Assembly (NCBI RefSeq): GCF_035917455.1
Contig: NZ_CP109078.1
Location: forward strand, 4,634,001 to 4,698,000
Direction of reading: 5' to 3'
DNA: 64,000 nt
DNA from: Micromonospora sp. NBC_01796
GTDB taxonomy: Bacteria > Actinomycetota > Actinomycetes > Mycobacteriales > Micromonosporaceae
Shown here: positions 26,852 through 35,334 of the stretch, piece by piece
Numbering within the stretch: position 1 is the stretch's first letter
Layout of the letters: each line of letters begins with the position of its first letter
Made by a program: the position numbers and the translations under genes
The notes under the pieces: model-generated
Databases searched by the model: none
The model's input: the letters and a program-made list of their open reading frames with translations, nothing else
Told to the model about the DNA's origin: nothing

Positions 26852-28051
26852 TCAGGTGGTGGCGGCGCGGGCGTCGCCGAGGTGGGCGATGTGCCGGCTG
26901 ACCACGATGGCGTAGGCGACCAGGACGACGGCGAGCAGGCAGAGCAGGGTGAACGGGTCGGTCACCACGGTCGTGATGACCACGATCGGGGCGATGCCGC
27001 ACACCCCGATGATCGCCCGGCGGCGCGGTATGTAGCCCAGCGACACCCACTGCAGGCCGAGCCCGCAGAGCATCCAGACGATCAGCGCCACCGCCAGCAG
27101 TAGGCGCAGGCGGTCCGGTGCCGCGTCGGCGTGCACACTGATCTGCCCGACGACCTCCCCGAGTCCCCAGCCGAGCAGCAGCAGCGCGGCACCGAGGAAG
27201 GAGTGCACGTACGAGTAGGCCAGTCCCGCGCTCAGCCGGGGCAGGGCCAGCCCGGTGGTGACGAAGGTGGTGTAGACCCACCACACCGCCGCCGGGATGA
27301 CCAGCGCGACGGCGGCGGCCATGACCACGTCGACCTCGGGCCGGGGGGCGATCGCGTCCCGCAGGTCGGTCAGGGTGGTGCCGAGCAGGATGATGGTGAA
27401 CTGGCCGATCCGTTCGGGCAGGTGCGAGGTGTCCACCGGGATCCGGGTCACCCGGGACCGGCCCAGCCACGGGGTGAGGAACTCGATCGTGAGCGCGATC
27501 GCCCACAGCAGCGGCCGGATGCGCTCGGGTACGGCCAGCGAGACGACCCAGACCAGCACGCCGGCACCGAAGCCGATCAGGTACACGGTGGTGAGCAGGT
27601 GGGTGGCCGGGCTGCTGTTGCGTACGCGCAGGTAGAGCACGATCAGCATGACCCGTACGACGATGTAGCCGATCGGGAGCAGCAGGGTGTGCGGGGCGCT
27701 GGCGGCGCCGACCGCCATCGCCCCGGCGCCGATCATGCCGACGAGTACGGCGAGCCGGTGGATGAGGTCGTCGGGGTCGAACCGGGTGTCGTAGAACGCC
27801 TGCCCGATCCAGGCCAGCCAGACCACCGCGAAGAGGCCGAGGGTGGCGGCGAGGTCGCCGAGGTGCGGGGTCGGCACGTCCAGCCGGTTCTGCACCGTGG
27901 CCAGGGCGAGCACGAAGACCAGGTCGAAGAAGAGTTCCAACCAGGTGGCGTGCCGTTCGTCCTGGTCGAGGGGGAGTTCGGACTCGTGCAGCCCGAGCCG
28001 CAGCCACCCGATGCCACGGCGGCGGACGTTCGCCGGATTCCACCAGCTCAC
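26852..28051 (-). CDS. LtrA family membrane protein (low temperature requirement A)
   Basis: The 399-residue protein starts with a short basic region and '[23 protein letters not shown]', the LtrA family signature (ELFFDLxFV). About ten membrane helices follow, including '[20 protein letters not shown]' and '[21 protein letters not shown]'. The second half is related to the first by the 'ER..QF.II.LGE/T' motif typical of the family. Physiological role is unclear; the name comes from a Listeria cold-growth mutant. A second LtrA protein is at 38997-40190. It ends convergent to the siderophore protein gene. Confidence 0.9.
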   Translation of the reverse strand: MSWWNPANVRRRGIGWLRLGLHESELPLDQDERHATWLELFFDLVFVLALATVQNRLDVPTPHLGDLAATLGLFAVVWLAWIGQAFYDTRFDPDDLIHRLAVLVGMIGAGAMAVGAASAPHTLLLPIGYIVVRVMLIVLYLRVRNSSPATHLLTTVYLIGFGAGVLVWVVSLAVPERIRPLLWAIALTIEFLTPWLGRSRVTRIPVDTSHLPERIGQFTIILLGTTLTDLRDAIAPRPEVDVVMAAAVALVIPAAVWWVYTTFVTTGLALPRLSAGLAYSYVHSFLGAALLLLGWGLGEVVGQISVHADAAPDRLRLLLAVALIVWMLCGLGLQWVSLGYIPRRRAIIGVCGIAPIVVITTVVTDPFTLLCLLAVVLVAYAIVVSRHIAHLGDARAATT

Positions 28052-28066
28052 CGCAGGTTCGCCCGG

Positions 28067-28957
28067 TCAGATCCGGCGCGCGTACGAGCCGGTTTCGATC
28101 TCGTCGAGCAGGGACGGTCCGATCGGCTTCCAGCCGAGTTCGCGGGCCTTGGCGCCGCTGGCCTGCTGGTCCATGCAGAACGCCTCGGCGATCGGGCCGA
28201 GCCGGCGGCGGCTGTCCTCCGGCGGTTCGGGGGCGATCCGGCCGCCGAGCCCTCGGGACCGGCTGGCGGCGGCGGCGATCTCGCGCATGGTCGGGTTCTG
28301 GCCGCTGGCCACGATGTAGTACGACCCGGCGGGGGCCCGCATCAGGGCGGCGGAGTAGAAGGTGGCCACGTCGTCGATGTAGATGCTGGTCCAGTGCTGG
28401 TCGCCGGTGCCGGGGAAGAGCAGGGCCGGTTCGGGGTCCGAGGTCTGTGGTCCGTCGACGATCATGCGTACCAGCCCGGAGCCGTGCCCGTAGACGACGG
28501 CGGGGGAGATGATGATGTTGCGGATGCCCCTGGCGGCCCGCATCCGTTCGATGATCTTCGGTCGCCAGGCGGTGAGTTCCGGCGGGTCGAGGGGCGCGTT
28601 CTCGTCGGCCACCCCGTGGGTGTTGCCGTGGACCCAGATCCCGGAGCTGTGGATGTACGGCTTTCCGCTGCCCTCGATCCCGGCCAGGACCCCGGTCACC
28701 ACCGCGTTGTCCAGCGCGTCGGTGATCTGCCCGCCGGGTGTGACCACGTGGATCACGCCATCGGCCTCGCGTGCGGCCTGGCTGAGCAGGTCGCTGTCGG
28801 TGACGTCGCCGCTGAGCGCGGTGGCTCCGGTGGCGGTGATGGTGGCGACCGCGTCGTCGCTGCGGGCGATCGCGGTGACCTCGTGTCCGTCGAGCAGCAG
28901 ACCGGGCAGTACGGCGGAACCGATGTATCCGGTCGCGCCGGTGAGCAGAATGCGCAT
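28067..28957 (-). CDS. Extended SDR, NAD-dependent epimerase/dehydratase family
   Basis: The 296-residue protein begins [16 protein letters not shown] (TGxxGxxG cofactor motif). It continues with '[23 protein letters not shown]', and '[13 protein letters not shown]' in the position where the active-site YxxxK region of extended SDRs would fall. The catalytic Tyr-Lys pair is not clearly preserved, so it may act as an atypical reductase or regulator. Substrate unknown. It sits 15 bases upstream of the LtrA gene on the same strand and may be co-transcribed with it. Confidence 0.86.
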   Translation of the reverse strand: MRILLTGATGYIGSAVLPGLLLDGHEVTAIARSDDAVATITATGATALSGDVTDSDLLSQAAREADGVIHVVTPGGQITDALDNAVVTGVLAGIEGSGKPYIHSSGIWVHGNTHGVADENAPLDPPELTAWRPKIIERMRAARGIRNIIISPAVVYGHGSGLVRMIVDGPQTSDPEPALLFPGTGDQHWTSIYIDDVATFYSAALMRAPAGSYYIVASGQNPTMREIAAAASRSRGLGGRIAPEPPEDSRRRLGPIAEAFCMDQQASGAKARELGWKPIGPSLLDEIETGSYARRI

Positions 28958-29112
28958 GGTAGTGACGATGCCATGGCATTGATCCGGTTATGGGCGGTCC
29001 GAGTGATTCGGCCTCCCGGCCCCGAGGTGGCGGCCGGGGAGCGTCGGCGGTGCCACCCGGAGCGGGTCGGATCGGTGCGGCAGGGCAGGATGTACGCCGG
29101 AGGGGGTGGCGC

Positions 29113-30981
29113 ATGGCGGGGCGGATCAGGGACGAGGACATCACGCTGGTCCGTGAGCGCACCTCGATCGCCGACGTGATCTCCGAGACGGTCACCCTCA
29201 AGTCGGCCGGCGGCGGCAACCTCAAGGGGTTGTGCCCGTTCCACGACGAGAAGACCCCCTCGTTCACCGTCTCACCCGCGCGGAACGTCTACTTCTGCCA
29301 CGGCTGCGGCGCAGGTGGCGACGCGATCAAGTTCCTGATGGACGCCGAGCACCTGTCGTTCCTGGAGTCGGTCGAGCGGCTCGCCGGCCGGGCCGGCATC
29401 CAGTTGCGGTACATGGAGGCCGGGCCGGCGCCCGTACGCCAGCAGCAGGGCCAGAAGCAGCGGCTGGTCGCCGCGCACGCCGCCGCGGTCGAGTTCTACG
29501 CCGGTCAGCTCGGCGCCGCCGGGGCCCGTCCGGCCCGTGAGTTCCTGGCCCAGCGGGGTTTCGACCGGGCCGCAGCCGAACGCTACGGCTGCGGGTTCGC
29601 CCCAGACGGCTGGGACCTGCTCACCAAGCACCTGCGGCAGCGGGGTTTCAGCCCGCAGGAGCTGATCACCGCCGGGCTGGCCCGGGAGGCCCGGTCCGGT
29701 TCGCTGATCGACCGGTTCCGGCGCCGGCTGCTCTGGCCTATCCGGGAGCTGACCGGGGACGTGATCGGCTTCGGGGCGCGAAAGCTGTTCGACGACGACG
29801 ACGGCCCGAAGTACCTGAACACCCCCGAGACGCCGCTCTACAAGAAGTCGCACGTGCTCTACGGCATCGACCAGGCCAAGCGGGAGATCGCCAAGCAGGG
29901 GCGGGCGGTGATCGTCGAGGGTTACACCGACGTGATGGCCTGTCACCTGGCGGGCGTACCGACGGCGGTGGCGACCTGCGGGACGGCCTTCGGCGCGGAC
30001 CACATCGGCGTACTGCGGCGGCTGTTGCTGGACACCGACGCGGTGGCCGGCGAGATCATCTTCACCTTCGACGGGGACGCCGCCGGGCAGAAGGCGGCGC
30101 TGCGGGCGTTCGAGGACGACCAGCGGTTCGTCGGGCGTACCTTCATCGCGGTCAGCCCGGACAGCATGGACCCGTGCGACCTGCGCCTGGCAAAGGGCGA
30201 CATGGCCGTGCGCGACCTGATCGCCCGCCGGGAGCCGCTGGTCGACTTCGCCCTGCGGCACGTGCTCAACCGGTTCGACCTGGACACCGTCGACGGTCGG
30301 GTGGAGGCGATGCGGCAGGCCGCCCCGCTGGTCGCCAAGCTCAAGGACCGGGAGAAGCGCCCGGAGTACGTCCGCAAGCTCGCCGGTGACCTCGGGATGG
30401 AGATCGAGCCGGTGCAGCGGGCCGTGCTCAACGCGGCGTCCGCGCCCACCAGGCCCACCCCCGGCGGTACGGCGACCGCCCCGTCCCGCCCCGCCCCACC
30501 GGCGGCGGACAACCCGCAGGTGATGGTGGAGCGGGAGGCGCTGAAGCTGGCGTTGCAGGAGCCGGTGCTGGCCGGGCCGATGTTCGACGCGCTCGGCCCG
30601 GAGGTCTACCTGCACCCGATGCACCACGGGGTCCGCGAGGCGATCACCGAGGCCGGCGGCGCGGCGAGCGCGGCCAGCGGCGCGGTCTGGATCGAACGGG
30701 TACGCGACGCCTGCACCGACCTCGGCGGACGCGCCCTGGTCGGCGAGTTGGCGGTGGAGCCGCTGCGGATCGACGGTGACCCGGATCCTCGGTACGTGTC
30801 GATCACCCTGGCCCGGTTGGAGTGGGCGTCGGTCACCGCCCGGATCCGGGAGCTGAAGTCGAAGGTGCAGCGGATCAATCCGGTGGCCAACAAGGACGAG
30901 TACTTCGCGCTCTTCGGTGAGCTGCTCTCGTTGGAGCAGCACGCGCGGGCGTTGCGCGAGCAGGCTGCGGGAGGTTTCTGA
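29113..30981 (+). CDS. dnaG: DNA primase
   Basis: The 622-residue bacterial primase synthesises RNA primers at the replication fork. The CHC2 zinc ribbon is complete: '[13 protein letters not shown]' (C41, H44) and '[10 protein letters not shown]' (C62, C65). The TOPRIM domain shows '[18 protein letters not shown]' at about residue 265 and '[13 protein letters not shown]' at about residue 318, the acidic metal-binding cluster. A Pro/Ala-rich linker at about residues 450-475 precedes the C-terminal helicase-interacting region. The ATG at 29113 is preferred because the zinc domain begins there. The following small gene starts immediately at the stop codon. Confidence 0.96.
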   Translation: MAGRIRDEDITLVRERTSIADVISETVTLKSAGGGNLKGLCPFHDEKTPSFTVSPARNVYFCHGCGAGGDAIKFLMDAEHLSFLESVERLAGRAGIQLRYMEAGPAPVRQQQGQKQRLVAAHAAAVEFYAGQLGAAGARPAREFLAQRGFDRAAAERYGCGFAPDGWDLLTKHLRQRGFSPQELITAGLAREARSGSLIDRFRRRLLWPIRELTGDVIGFGARKLFDDDDGPKYLNTPETPLYKKSHVLYGIDQAKREIAKQGRAVIVEGYTDVMACHLAGVPTAVATCGTAFGADHIGVLRRLLLDTDAVAGEIIFTFDGDAAGQKAALRAFEDDQRFVGRTFIAVSPDSMDPCDLRLAKGDMAVRDLIARREPLVDFALRHVLNRFDLDTVDGRVEAMRQAAPLVAKLKDREKRPEYVRKLAGDLGMEIEPVQRAVLNAASAPTRPTPGGTATAPSRPAPPAADNPQVMVEREALKLALQEPVLAGPMFDALGPEVYLHPMHHGVREAITEAGGAASAASGAVWIERVRDACTDLGGRALVGELAVEPLRIDGDPDPRYVSITLARLEWASVTARIRELKSKVQRINPVANKDEYFALFGELLSLEQHARALREQAAGGF

Positions 30982-31524
30982 GTGGGACTGTTCAACCGGA
31001 AGCCGAAGCTGGCGGCGGACAGGCGTCCGCCGCTGGAGCGGGACGAGCGGATGCTCTCCTGGGCGGAGACGGCCAACGGCGACGGGGTCGTGGTGGTCAG
31101 CAACCGGGGGCTCTGGCTGCCCGGTCGGGCGCACCGCCTGGGCTGGCACGACATCAACAAGGCGGTCTGGTCCGGGCGCGAACTCGCGATCACCCCGGCC
31201 GAGGTGGTGGCGGAGCGGGACGGCGGTTACCTGGTGGTGGCCGACCTGCCGGTGGAGACGTACCTGCTGTTGGAGCCGGGGGACGTGCCGCACCAGGTAC
31301 GCGCGCGGGTGACCAGCTCGGTCTCGTACACCGCGCACTACAAGCTGCCGGCGGGCGGTGCGGTACGGGTGGTGGCCCGGCGGGTCAGCGGGGTCGACGG
31401 CCTGCGTTGGACGGTCCGCTACGACCCCGGTACGCCGACCGACGACGAGGCCGTGGTGGAGCAGACCGGCTCCCTGGTGGCGGCGGCCCGCGACACCGGC
31501 GACCCGGGCGCAGTGCCGGACTGA
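30982..31524 (+). CDS. Conserved hypothetical protein downstream of dnaG
   Basis: The 180-residue protein starts at a GTG that directly abuts the dnaG stop codon, so translation is coupled. It is soluble and beta-rich, with no membrane segment or signal peptide: 'RDERMLSWAETANGDGVVVVSNRGLWLPGRAHRLGWHDINKAVWSGRELAITPAEVV' resembles a PH-like strand pattern. The C-terminal end is Asp/Ala-rich. No catalytic motif is visible. Linkage to dnaG suggests a conserved actinobacterial partner gene, but I know no function. Confidence 0.78.
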   Translation: MGLFNRKPKLAADRRPPLERDERMLSWAETANGDGVVVVSNRGLWLPGRAHRLGWHDINKAVWSGRELAITPAEVVAERDGGYLVVADLPVETYLLLEPGDVPHQVRARVTSSVSYTAHYKLPAGGAVRVVARRVSGVDGLRWTVRYDPGTPTDDEAVVEQTGSLVAAARDTGDPGAVPD

Positions 31525-31588
31525 CCGAGCGGCCCGCCGGCCGGGGAAGGGACTCCCCGGCCGACGGACCCTGCGGTGGTGGCTCTGC

Positions 31589-31639
31589 GACTCAGCAGCG
31601 GGTCGCTTTGGTGTGACTCAGAAGCGGGTCGCCTTGATG
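31589..31639. repeat. 25-base near-perfect duplication of a gene end
   Basis: The sequence at 31589-31613 (GACTCAGCAGCGGGTCGC plus TTTGGTG) is repeated at 31615-31639 with three mismatches. The right copy is the last codons of the Tat-exported TIM-barrel gene; the left copy is a downstream echo of it. Confidence 0.85.
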
Positions 31640-32667
31640 GCGTTGACGCTGCGCTCGGTGGCGCCCCAGACGCCGCCCTGCTCGACCGGGGTCGAGCCGG
31701 CGTTGTCCTGCTCCCAGATGTAGTGGTGGTCGTCGAGGGACTTCAGGCTCTTGAAGAAGTCCTCGAACGGCACGTAACCACCGGGTACGCCGAACTCGGT
31801 CATCGAGAGGCTGGTGCCCTCGGCGTTGAGCAGACCGTCCTTGACGTGGAACAGCGGGAAGCGCTCCTGCTGCTTGGCGATCGTCTTGATCGGGTCGAGG
31901 TTCTTGCGCCGGCTGGCGCCGAACTCGTCCAGGTAGGTCTTGAACCGCACCTGGGCCTGGTACGCCCAGTAGATGTCCATTTCGAAGTAGACCAGCTCGG
32001 GGTCGGTCAGGCCGAAGAAGTACTCCAGGCCGCGCTGACCGGTGGAGCGGGTCGGCTTGCCGTTGGCGTCCAGCGGGCCGGTGTCGAGCAGGAAGTTGTA
32101 CTCCCCGTCGTGGTTGTGCTGGTAGAACTTCAGCCCGCGCGCCTTGGCGGCCCCGCCGACGGCGTTGTACGCGTCGGCCGCGGCCCGCCAGTCGGACTTG
32201 TACCGGCTGCCGGTCGGCGCGTTCGCGGTGCCGACGAACTTCATGCCGAGCATCTGCGCGATGTCGAGCTGCCGGGTCAGGTCGGTCTGGAACGAGCCGA
32301 AGCCGACGTGCGAGCCGACGGCCTTGAGGCCGTTGTCGTCGAGCAGCTTGCGGATCGCCAGGATGTCGGCGTCGGTCGGGTTGGTCCCGTACCCGGCGAA
32401 CTCGATCTCCTTGAAGCCGAGCTGGGCGAGCTTCGGCAGCTTGTCGGCGAACGGAGCCGGGTCGCTGCGGATCGAGTAGAGCTGGATGCCGATCTTGCCG
32501 ACGGGCAGCCGGTGACCCTGGCTGTCGCGTACGGCGCCGCCGTCGGCGGCCTGGGCCATCCCGCTGAACGGGCCGGCGACGGTGATCGCGCTGGCCGCGG
32601 CGCAGGCGGACAGCCCGAGGAACCCGCGACGGCTCCAGGCGGGGTTGGTGGTGTCTGGTGAGGCCAT
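31618..32667 (-). CDS. Tat-exported sugar phosphate isomerase/epimerase-like TIM-barrel protein
   Basis: The 349-residue protein has a twin-arginine signal: R13-R14 in 'SRRGFLGLSACAAASAITVAG', ending with 'GMAQA-AD'. An AP_endonuc_2/xylose isomerase-like barrel follows ('IGIQLYSIRSDPAPFADKLPKLAQLGFKEIEFAGYG'), with metal-ligand candidates in 'YQHNHDGEYNF', 'FEMDIYWAYQA' and 'LFHVKDG'. Being exported folded, it probably carries a bound metal and acts on a sugar or keto-sugar outside the membrane. Such exported barrels often accompany ThuA, DUF1080 and Gfo/Idh proteins in actinobacteria, all of which occur at 49-64 kb here. AAAGGGAAG lies before the ATG. Confidence 0.9.
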   Translation of the reverse strand: MASPDTTNPAWSRRGFLGLSACAAASAITVAGPFSGMAQAADGGAVRDSQGHRLPVGKIGIQLYSIRSDPAPFADKLPKLAQLGFKEIEFAGYGTNPTDADILAIRKLLDDNGLKAVGSHVGFGSFQTDLTRQLDIAQMLGMKFVGTANAPTGSRYKSDWRAAADAYNAVGGAAKARGLKFYQHNHDGEYNFLLDTGPLDANGKPTRSTGQRGLEYFFGLTDPELVYFEMDIYWAYQAQVRFKTYLDEFGASRRKNLDPIKTIAKQQERFPLFHVKDGLLNAEGTSLSMTEFGVPGGYVPFEDFFKSLKSLDDHHYIWEQDNAGSTPVEQGGVWGATERSVNAIKATRF

Positions 32668-32999
32668 GTGTTGGCTTCCCTTTCAGCTCTCGGTGGGCAG
32701 GTGTGGTGCTGGCGTGCGCCGATTCGCCGAAGTGCGGAGCCGACCCTGGGCTCTGTGCCACCAGAGCCGAGGGCTCTGCGCCAACAGAGCCGGGGGAGAC
32801 CCTGCGCCAACAGGGTCGGGATTCCGGACGGGTCGATCTCCTGTTGCGGACCGTACCCGCGATCAAGGTCAAAAAGAAAGAGTCATCTGACGGGAAACTC
32901 TCTTCCCGCAGGTGACAAAGTCGCGCTCATGAAAACGAAAACCGTAACCCGCCGGAAACTCGGTGGGAGGTGTCGTAGGTCCGGGCTAGGGTCGTCGCC
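32668..32999. other. Divergent spacer between the TIM-barrel and ABC ATPase genes
   Basis: No gene is seen. It contains three tandem hairpins (annotated separately), an A-rich patch ('aaggtcaaaaagaaagagtc') at about 32865-32884, and CGGGAA-ACTCTC-TTCCCG at 32891-32908, a perfect six-bp stem. The promoters of both divergent genes must lie here. Confidence 0.5.
32749..32817. repeat. Array of three tandem hairpins with equal geometry
   Basis: GGCTCTG-TGCCAC-CAGAGCC (32749-32768), GGCTCTG-CGCCAA-CAGAGCC (32772-32791) and GACCCTG-CGCCAA-CAGGGTC (32798-32817) each have a 7-bp perfect stem and a 6-base loop. The third differs from the second only by compensating stem changes. They would lie in the 5' leader of the TIM-barrel gene if transcription starts upstream. 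Confidence 0.85.
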
Positions 33000-33932
33000 G
33001 TGGCCACGGAACAACCTCTCATCCAAGCTCGCGGACTGGTCAAGCGGTTCGGTGACTTCACCGCCGTCGATGGGATCGACGTCGAGGTGCGTCCCGGCGA
33101 GGCGTTCGGCTTCCTCGGCCCCAACGGCGCCGGCAAGAGTTCGACCATGCGCATGGTCGGCTGCGTCTCCCCGCCCACCGACGGCGAGTTGCGCATCCTC
33201 GGCATGGACCCGAGACACGACGGCCCGGCGATCCGGGCCCGGCTCGGCGTCTGCCCCCAGACGGACAACCTCGACCCCGAGCTGACCGTGCGGGAAAACC
33301 TGACCACGTACGCCCGCTACTTCGGCATCCCGCGCAAGGTGGCCCGCGAGCGTTCCGTCGAGCTGCTCGACTTCGTCCAGTTGACGGAGAGGGCCAACAG
33401 CAAGGTCGAACCGCTCTCCGGTGGCATGAAGCGCCGGCTCACCATCGCCCGCGCCCTGGTCAACGAGCCCGAGATCGTCCTGCTCGACGAGCCGACCACC
33501 GGGCTCGACCCGCAGGCCCGGCACCTGGTCTGGGAGCGGCTGTTCCGGCTCAAGCAGCAGGGCGTGACGCTGGTGCTCACCACCCACTACATGGACGAGG
33601 CCGAGCAGCTCTGCGACCGCCTGGTGGTGATGGACGGCGGCAAGATCGTCGCCGAGGGTTCGCCCCGCGACCTGATCGAGCGCTACTCGACCCGCGAGGT
33701 GGTGGAGCTGCGCTTCCCGACCCAGTCGCAGGAGGAGTTCGCCGGCAAGCTCTCCGGCATCGCCGAGCGGACCGAGGTCCTACCCGACCGCATCCTGCTC
33801 TACGTCGACAACGGCGACGCCGCCCTGACCGAGGTGCACAACCGCGCCCTGCTCCCGTCCAGTTCCCTGGTCCGCCGCAGCAGCCTGGAGGACGTCTTCC
33901 TCCACCTGACCGGCCGCACCCTCATCGACTGA
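33000..33932 (+). CDS. DrrA-type ABC transporter ATPase
   Basis: The 310-residue ATPase has Walker A 'GPNGAGKSSTMRM', 'LGVCPQTDNLDPELTVRENL', signature 'LSGGMKRRLTIARAL', Walker B 'IVLLDEPTTGLDPQARH' and 'LTTHYMDEAEQLCDRL'. Its C-terminal domain ('EGSPRDLIERYSTREVVELRF...LEDVFLHLTGR') is typical of the drug or lipid exporter class (DrrA/NodI). No permease gene follows. Two ABC-2 permease genes without an ATPase lie on the same strand from 41432, and are its probable partners; the block between looks inserted. GTG start. Confidence 0.93.
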   Translation: MATEQPLIQARGLVKRFGDFTAVDGIDVEVRPGEAFGFLGPNGAGKSSTMRMVGCVSPPTDGELRILGMDPRHDGPAIRARLGVCPQTDNLDPELTVRENLTTYARYFGIPRKVARERSVELLDFVQLTERANSKVEPLSGGMKRRLTIARALVNEPEIVLLDEPTTGLDPQARHLVWERLFRLKQQGVTLVLTTHYMDEAEQLCDRLVVMDGGKIVAEGSPRDLIERYSTREVVELRFPTQSQEEFAGKLSGIAERTEVLPDRILLYVDNGDAALTEVHNRALLPSSSLVRRSSLEDVFLHLTGRTLID

Positions 33933-33941
33933 GGGCGCTGC

Positions 33942-34289
33942 TTACCAGCGTTCGGTGGTGGGCGGCATCGGTGCGCGCTGCCCCCACTGTTCCAGGGCGC
34001 GCAGGGCGGGCTCCAACTCGCGTCCCCAGTCGGTCAGCTCGTAGATCCGTACGCGGTCGGGGGCGCCGAGGTCGCGGAAGCGGACCACCTCGAACTCGAC
34101 CAGCTCGCGCAGGCGCTTGCTCAGCACGTTCGGGCTGATTCCGGGCAGGCCGGCGAGGAGCGCGGGAAACTCCTTCGGGCCGGGCAGCAGGTCGCGTACC
34201 ACCAGCAGTCCCCAGCGCTCACCCACGACGTCGAGACTCCGGGCGACACCGGACGGATCTCCATAACTACGACTACTGGTACTGGTCAC
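33942..34289 (-). CDS. HxlR-family transcriptional regulator
   Basis: The 115-residue winged-HTH protein has the HxlR signature 'SLDVVGERWGLLVVRDLLPGPKEFPALLAGLPGISPNVLSKRLRELVEFEVV' and ends with a short helical tail. HxlR proteins respond to aldehydes or redox stress and often control a neighbouring detoxification gene, but none is obvious here. The GTG start ('VTSTSSRSYGDPSGVARS') is chosen because homologues begin close to it. It converges with the DrrA-type ATPase gene, only 9 bases from its stop. Confidence 0.88.
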   Translation of the reverse strand: MTSTSSRSYGDPSGVARSLDVVGERWGLLVVRDLLPGPKEFPALLAGLPGISPNVLSKRLRELVEFEVVRFRDLGAPDRVRIYELTDWGRELEPALRALEQWGQRAPMPPTTERW

Positions 34290-34371
34290 AGCCCGCAGGT
34301 TACGCGGCCCGCCCCGCCCCGCCTCCACCCCCATCCGCCCCGCCACGCGTGGTGTCGGCGTCGGCGTCGGC

Positions 34372-34436
34372 ATGATCCACGCGCGCTGAGCTGTTCTCCG
34401 GGCGGGGCTGACGACAGCTCAGCGCGCGTGGATCAT
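34372..34436. repeat. Perfect 23-bp inverted repeat with 19-base loop
   Basis: The arms 34372-34394 and 34414-34436 are exact reverse complements, starting ATGATCCACGCGCGC. This looks like a dispersed palindromic element of the same kind as the 716/17443 pair but with different sequence. It lies upstream of the HxlR gene. Confidence 0.85.
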
Positions 34437-34540
34437 CATTGGTCACGGTGCTCCGCAATTCCGGCAACTCCCTCTTCTGCCACATTCCTGCTTTCGTGTT
34501 CGGCGTGTCGGGAATGGGAAGTGGTATCACCGTCGGGGCG

Positions 34541-34577
34541 TACATCTTCTTTGATGTGCGTACATCGAATTTGATGT
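34541..34577. promoter_or_regulatory. Tandem operator-like palindromes TACATCnnnTTTGATGT
   Basis: TACATCTTCTTTGATGT (34541-34557) and TACATCGAATTTGATGT (34561-34577) are two direct copies of an ACATC-N6-GATGT palindrome on a 20-base period, so both face the same side of the helix. This is typical of cooperative repressor binding. They lie about 250 bases upstream of the HxlR gene and 25 bases after the RHH gene; the binding protein is unknown. Confidence 0.5.
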
Positions 34578-34600
34578 AAAGGTTTTTCGAGTCATATGGT

Positions 34601-34822
34601 CTAGACGAGGTAGACGTCGACCGGGACGCCGTCCGGTTTGACGATCCGGAAATGGCCGTCGGGCGCCAGGTCGTGCATCAGGTACGCGACCCGCAACGCC
34701 CGGTTCAACGCATCGGTACGACTCGACCGTTGCCCGGCGGCGAGCCCGGTAAGCGCGTCGGCTGCCGCCGGACTCAGGTTGACCGTCACCTTCACCAGCC
34801 GCGAACCACCCGGATCCGTCAT
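34601..34822 (-). CDS. Ribbon-helix-helix protein
   Basis: The 73-residue protein has an RHH pattern: strand 'VKVTVNLSPAAADAL' then helices 'LTGLAAGQRSSRTDALNRALRVAYLMHDLAPDG'. It ends with a basic/aliphatic strand 'HFRIVKPDGVPVDVYLV'. RHH proteins of this size are usually DNA-binding antitoxins or autorepressors. Its ATG overlaps the stop of the upstream CxxC protein as ATGA, so the two are made together. Confidence 0.78.
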   Translation of the reverse strand: MTDPGGSRLVKVTVNLSPAAADALTGLAAGQRSSRTDALNRALRVAYLMHDLAPDGHFRIVKPDGVPVDVYLV

Positions 34823-35091
34823 CGGCCCAGCGTCATCGGCCAGCCCATGAACCGGGTGTAGAGGTCCTCGCGGGGGCCGTTCGGGCTGAACTCGGCCAGG
34901 TCGTCGAGGGCGCGGACGTACTGGCCGGAGAGGTAGTGGCACAGGGCGATCCGGTTGCGCCCGTAGTCGGCGAGCAGGCCGAGCTTCGCCGGTGGACACG
35001 GCCACCTACCCGCGCAGCGGCGACACCGCCACGAGGGGCGCATGGGCAGGTGCAGCCGCATCGCGCGCCGGATCCGTCCGCGCCGACTCAT
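34819..35091 (-). CDS. Short WxCxxC...WPC protein (Micromonosporaceae family)
   Basis: The 90-residue protein contains 'WRCRRCAGRWPCPPAKLGLLADYGRNRIALCHYLSGQYVRALDDLAEF' and 'LYTRFMGW'. This arrangement, W-x-C-x2-C-x5-C followed by L-L-x2-Y...R-x-A-L...Y-L and a final R-F-x-G-W, recurs in many small Micromonospora proteins sometimes mislabelled flavin reductase. Three Cys (and possibly a His) suggest a zinc knuckle. The start MSRRGRIRRAMRLHLPM is arginine-rich, so nucleic-acid contact is possible. It is translationally coupled to the RHH gene downstream. Function unknown. Confidence 0.7.
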   Translation of the reverse strand: MSRRGRIRRAMRLHLPMRPSWRCRRCAGRWPCPPAKLGLLADYGRNRIALCHYLSGQYVRALDDLAEFSPNGPREDLYTRFMGWPMTLGR

Positions 35092-35334
35092 GCCGTCTCC
35101 TATTCGCCGTCGAGAATGGAAGGGGCCGCCCCGAGCGGGCGGGTGGGAAGCCGGGGCGGCCCCGCAGTCCCGCCCGGTCCTTTGCCGACCGAATCCGAAC
35201 GGTTCCGCTGAGGACACCTTGCCCGCAGCCATTTATTTATGGGAAGGTCCTTGGGGCGCACCTGGCGGAAGCGTAGATCCCGGCCTATCTCGCCTGTGGA
35301 TCAACAATGATGATCACAAAACTGTGGAGGAAGT

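Larger units (their letters stand above)
34290..34600. other. 311-base spacer with repeat and operator-like elements
   Basis: There is no supported gene. A minus-strand ORF from an ATG at 34545 (starting MYAPTVIPLPIPDTPNTK) runs into the 23-bp inverted repeat and lacks a proper stop for another 80 codons, so it may be a gene remnant. The region is AT-richer than its neighbours. Confidence 0.4.

Noticed and set aside
25929-29267. A 1112-codon minus-strand open frame
   Set aside because: It runs antisense to the siderophore-interacting protein, crosses LtrA and epimerase genes out of frame, and its translation is Arg/Pro/Gly-rich shadow sequence typical of high-GC third positions.
32749-32817. 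Three repeats resembling a minimal CRISPR array
   Set aside because: The units are hairpins of 20 bases separated by only 3-6 bases with no spacers, and no cas gene is in the window.
34300-34545. Small gene starting MYAPTVIPLP on the minus strand
   Set aside because: The frame is interrupted by the 23-bp inverted repeat and continues into Asp/Ala/Gly low-complexity sequence without family resemblance; at most a remnant.
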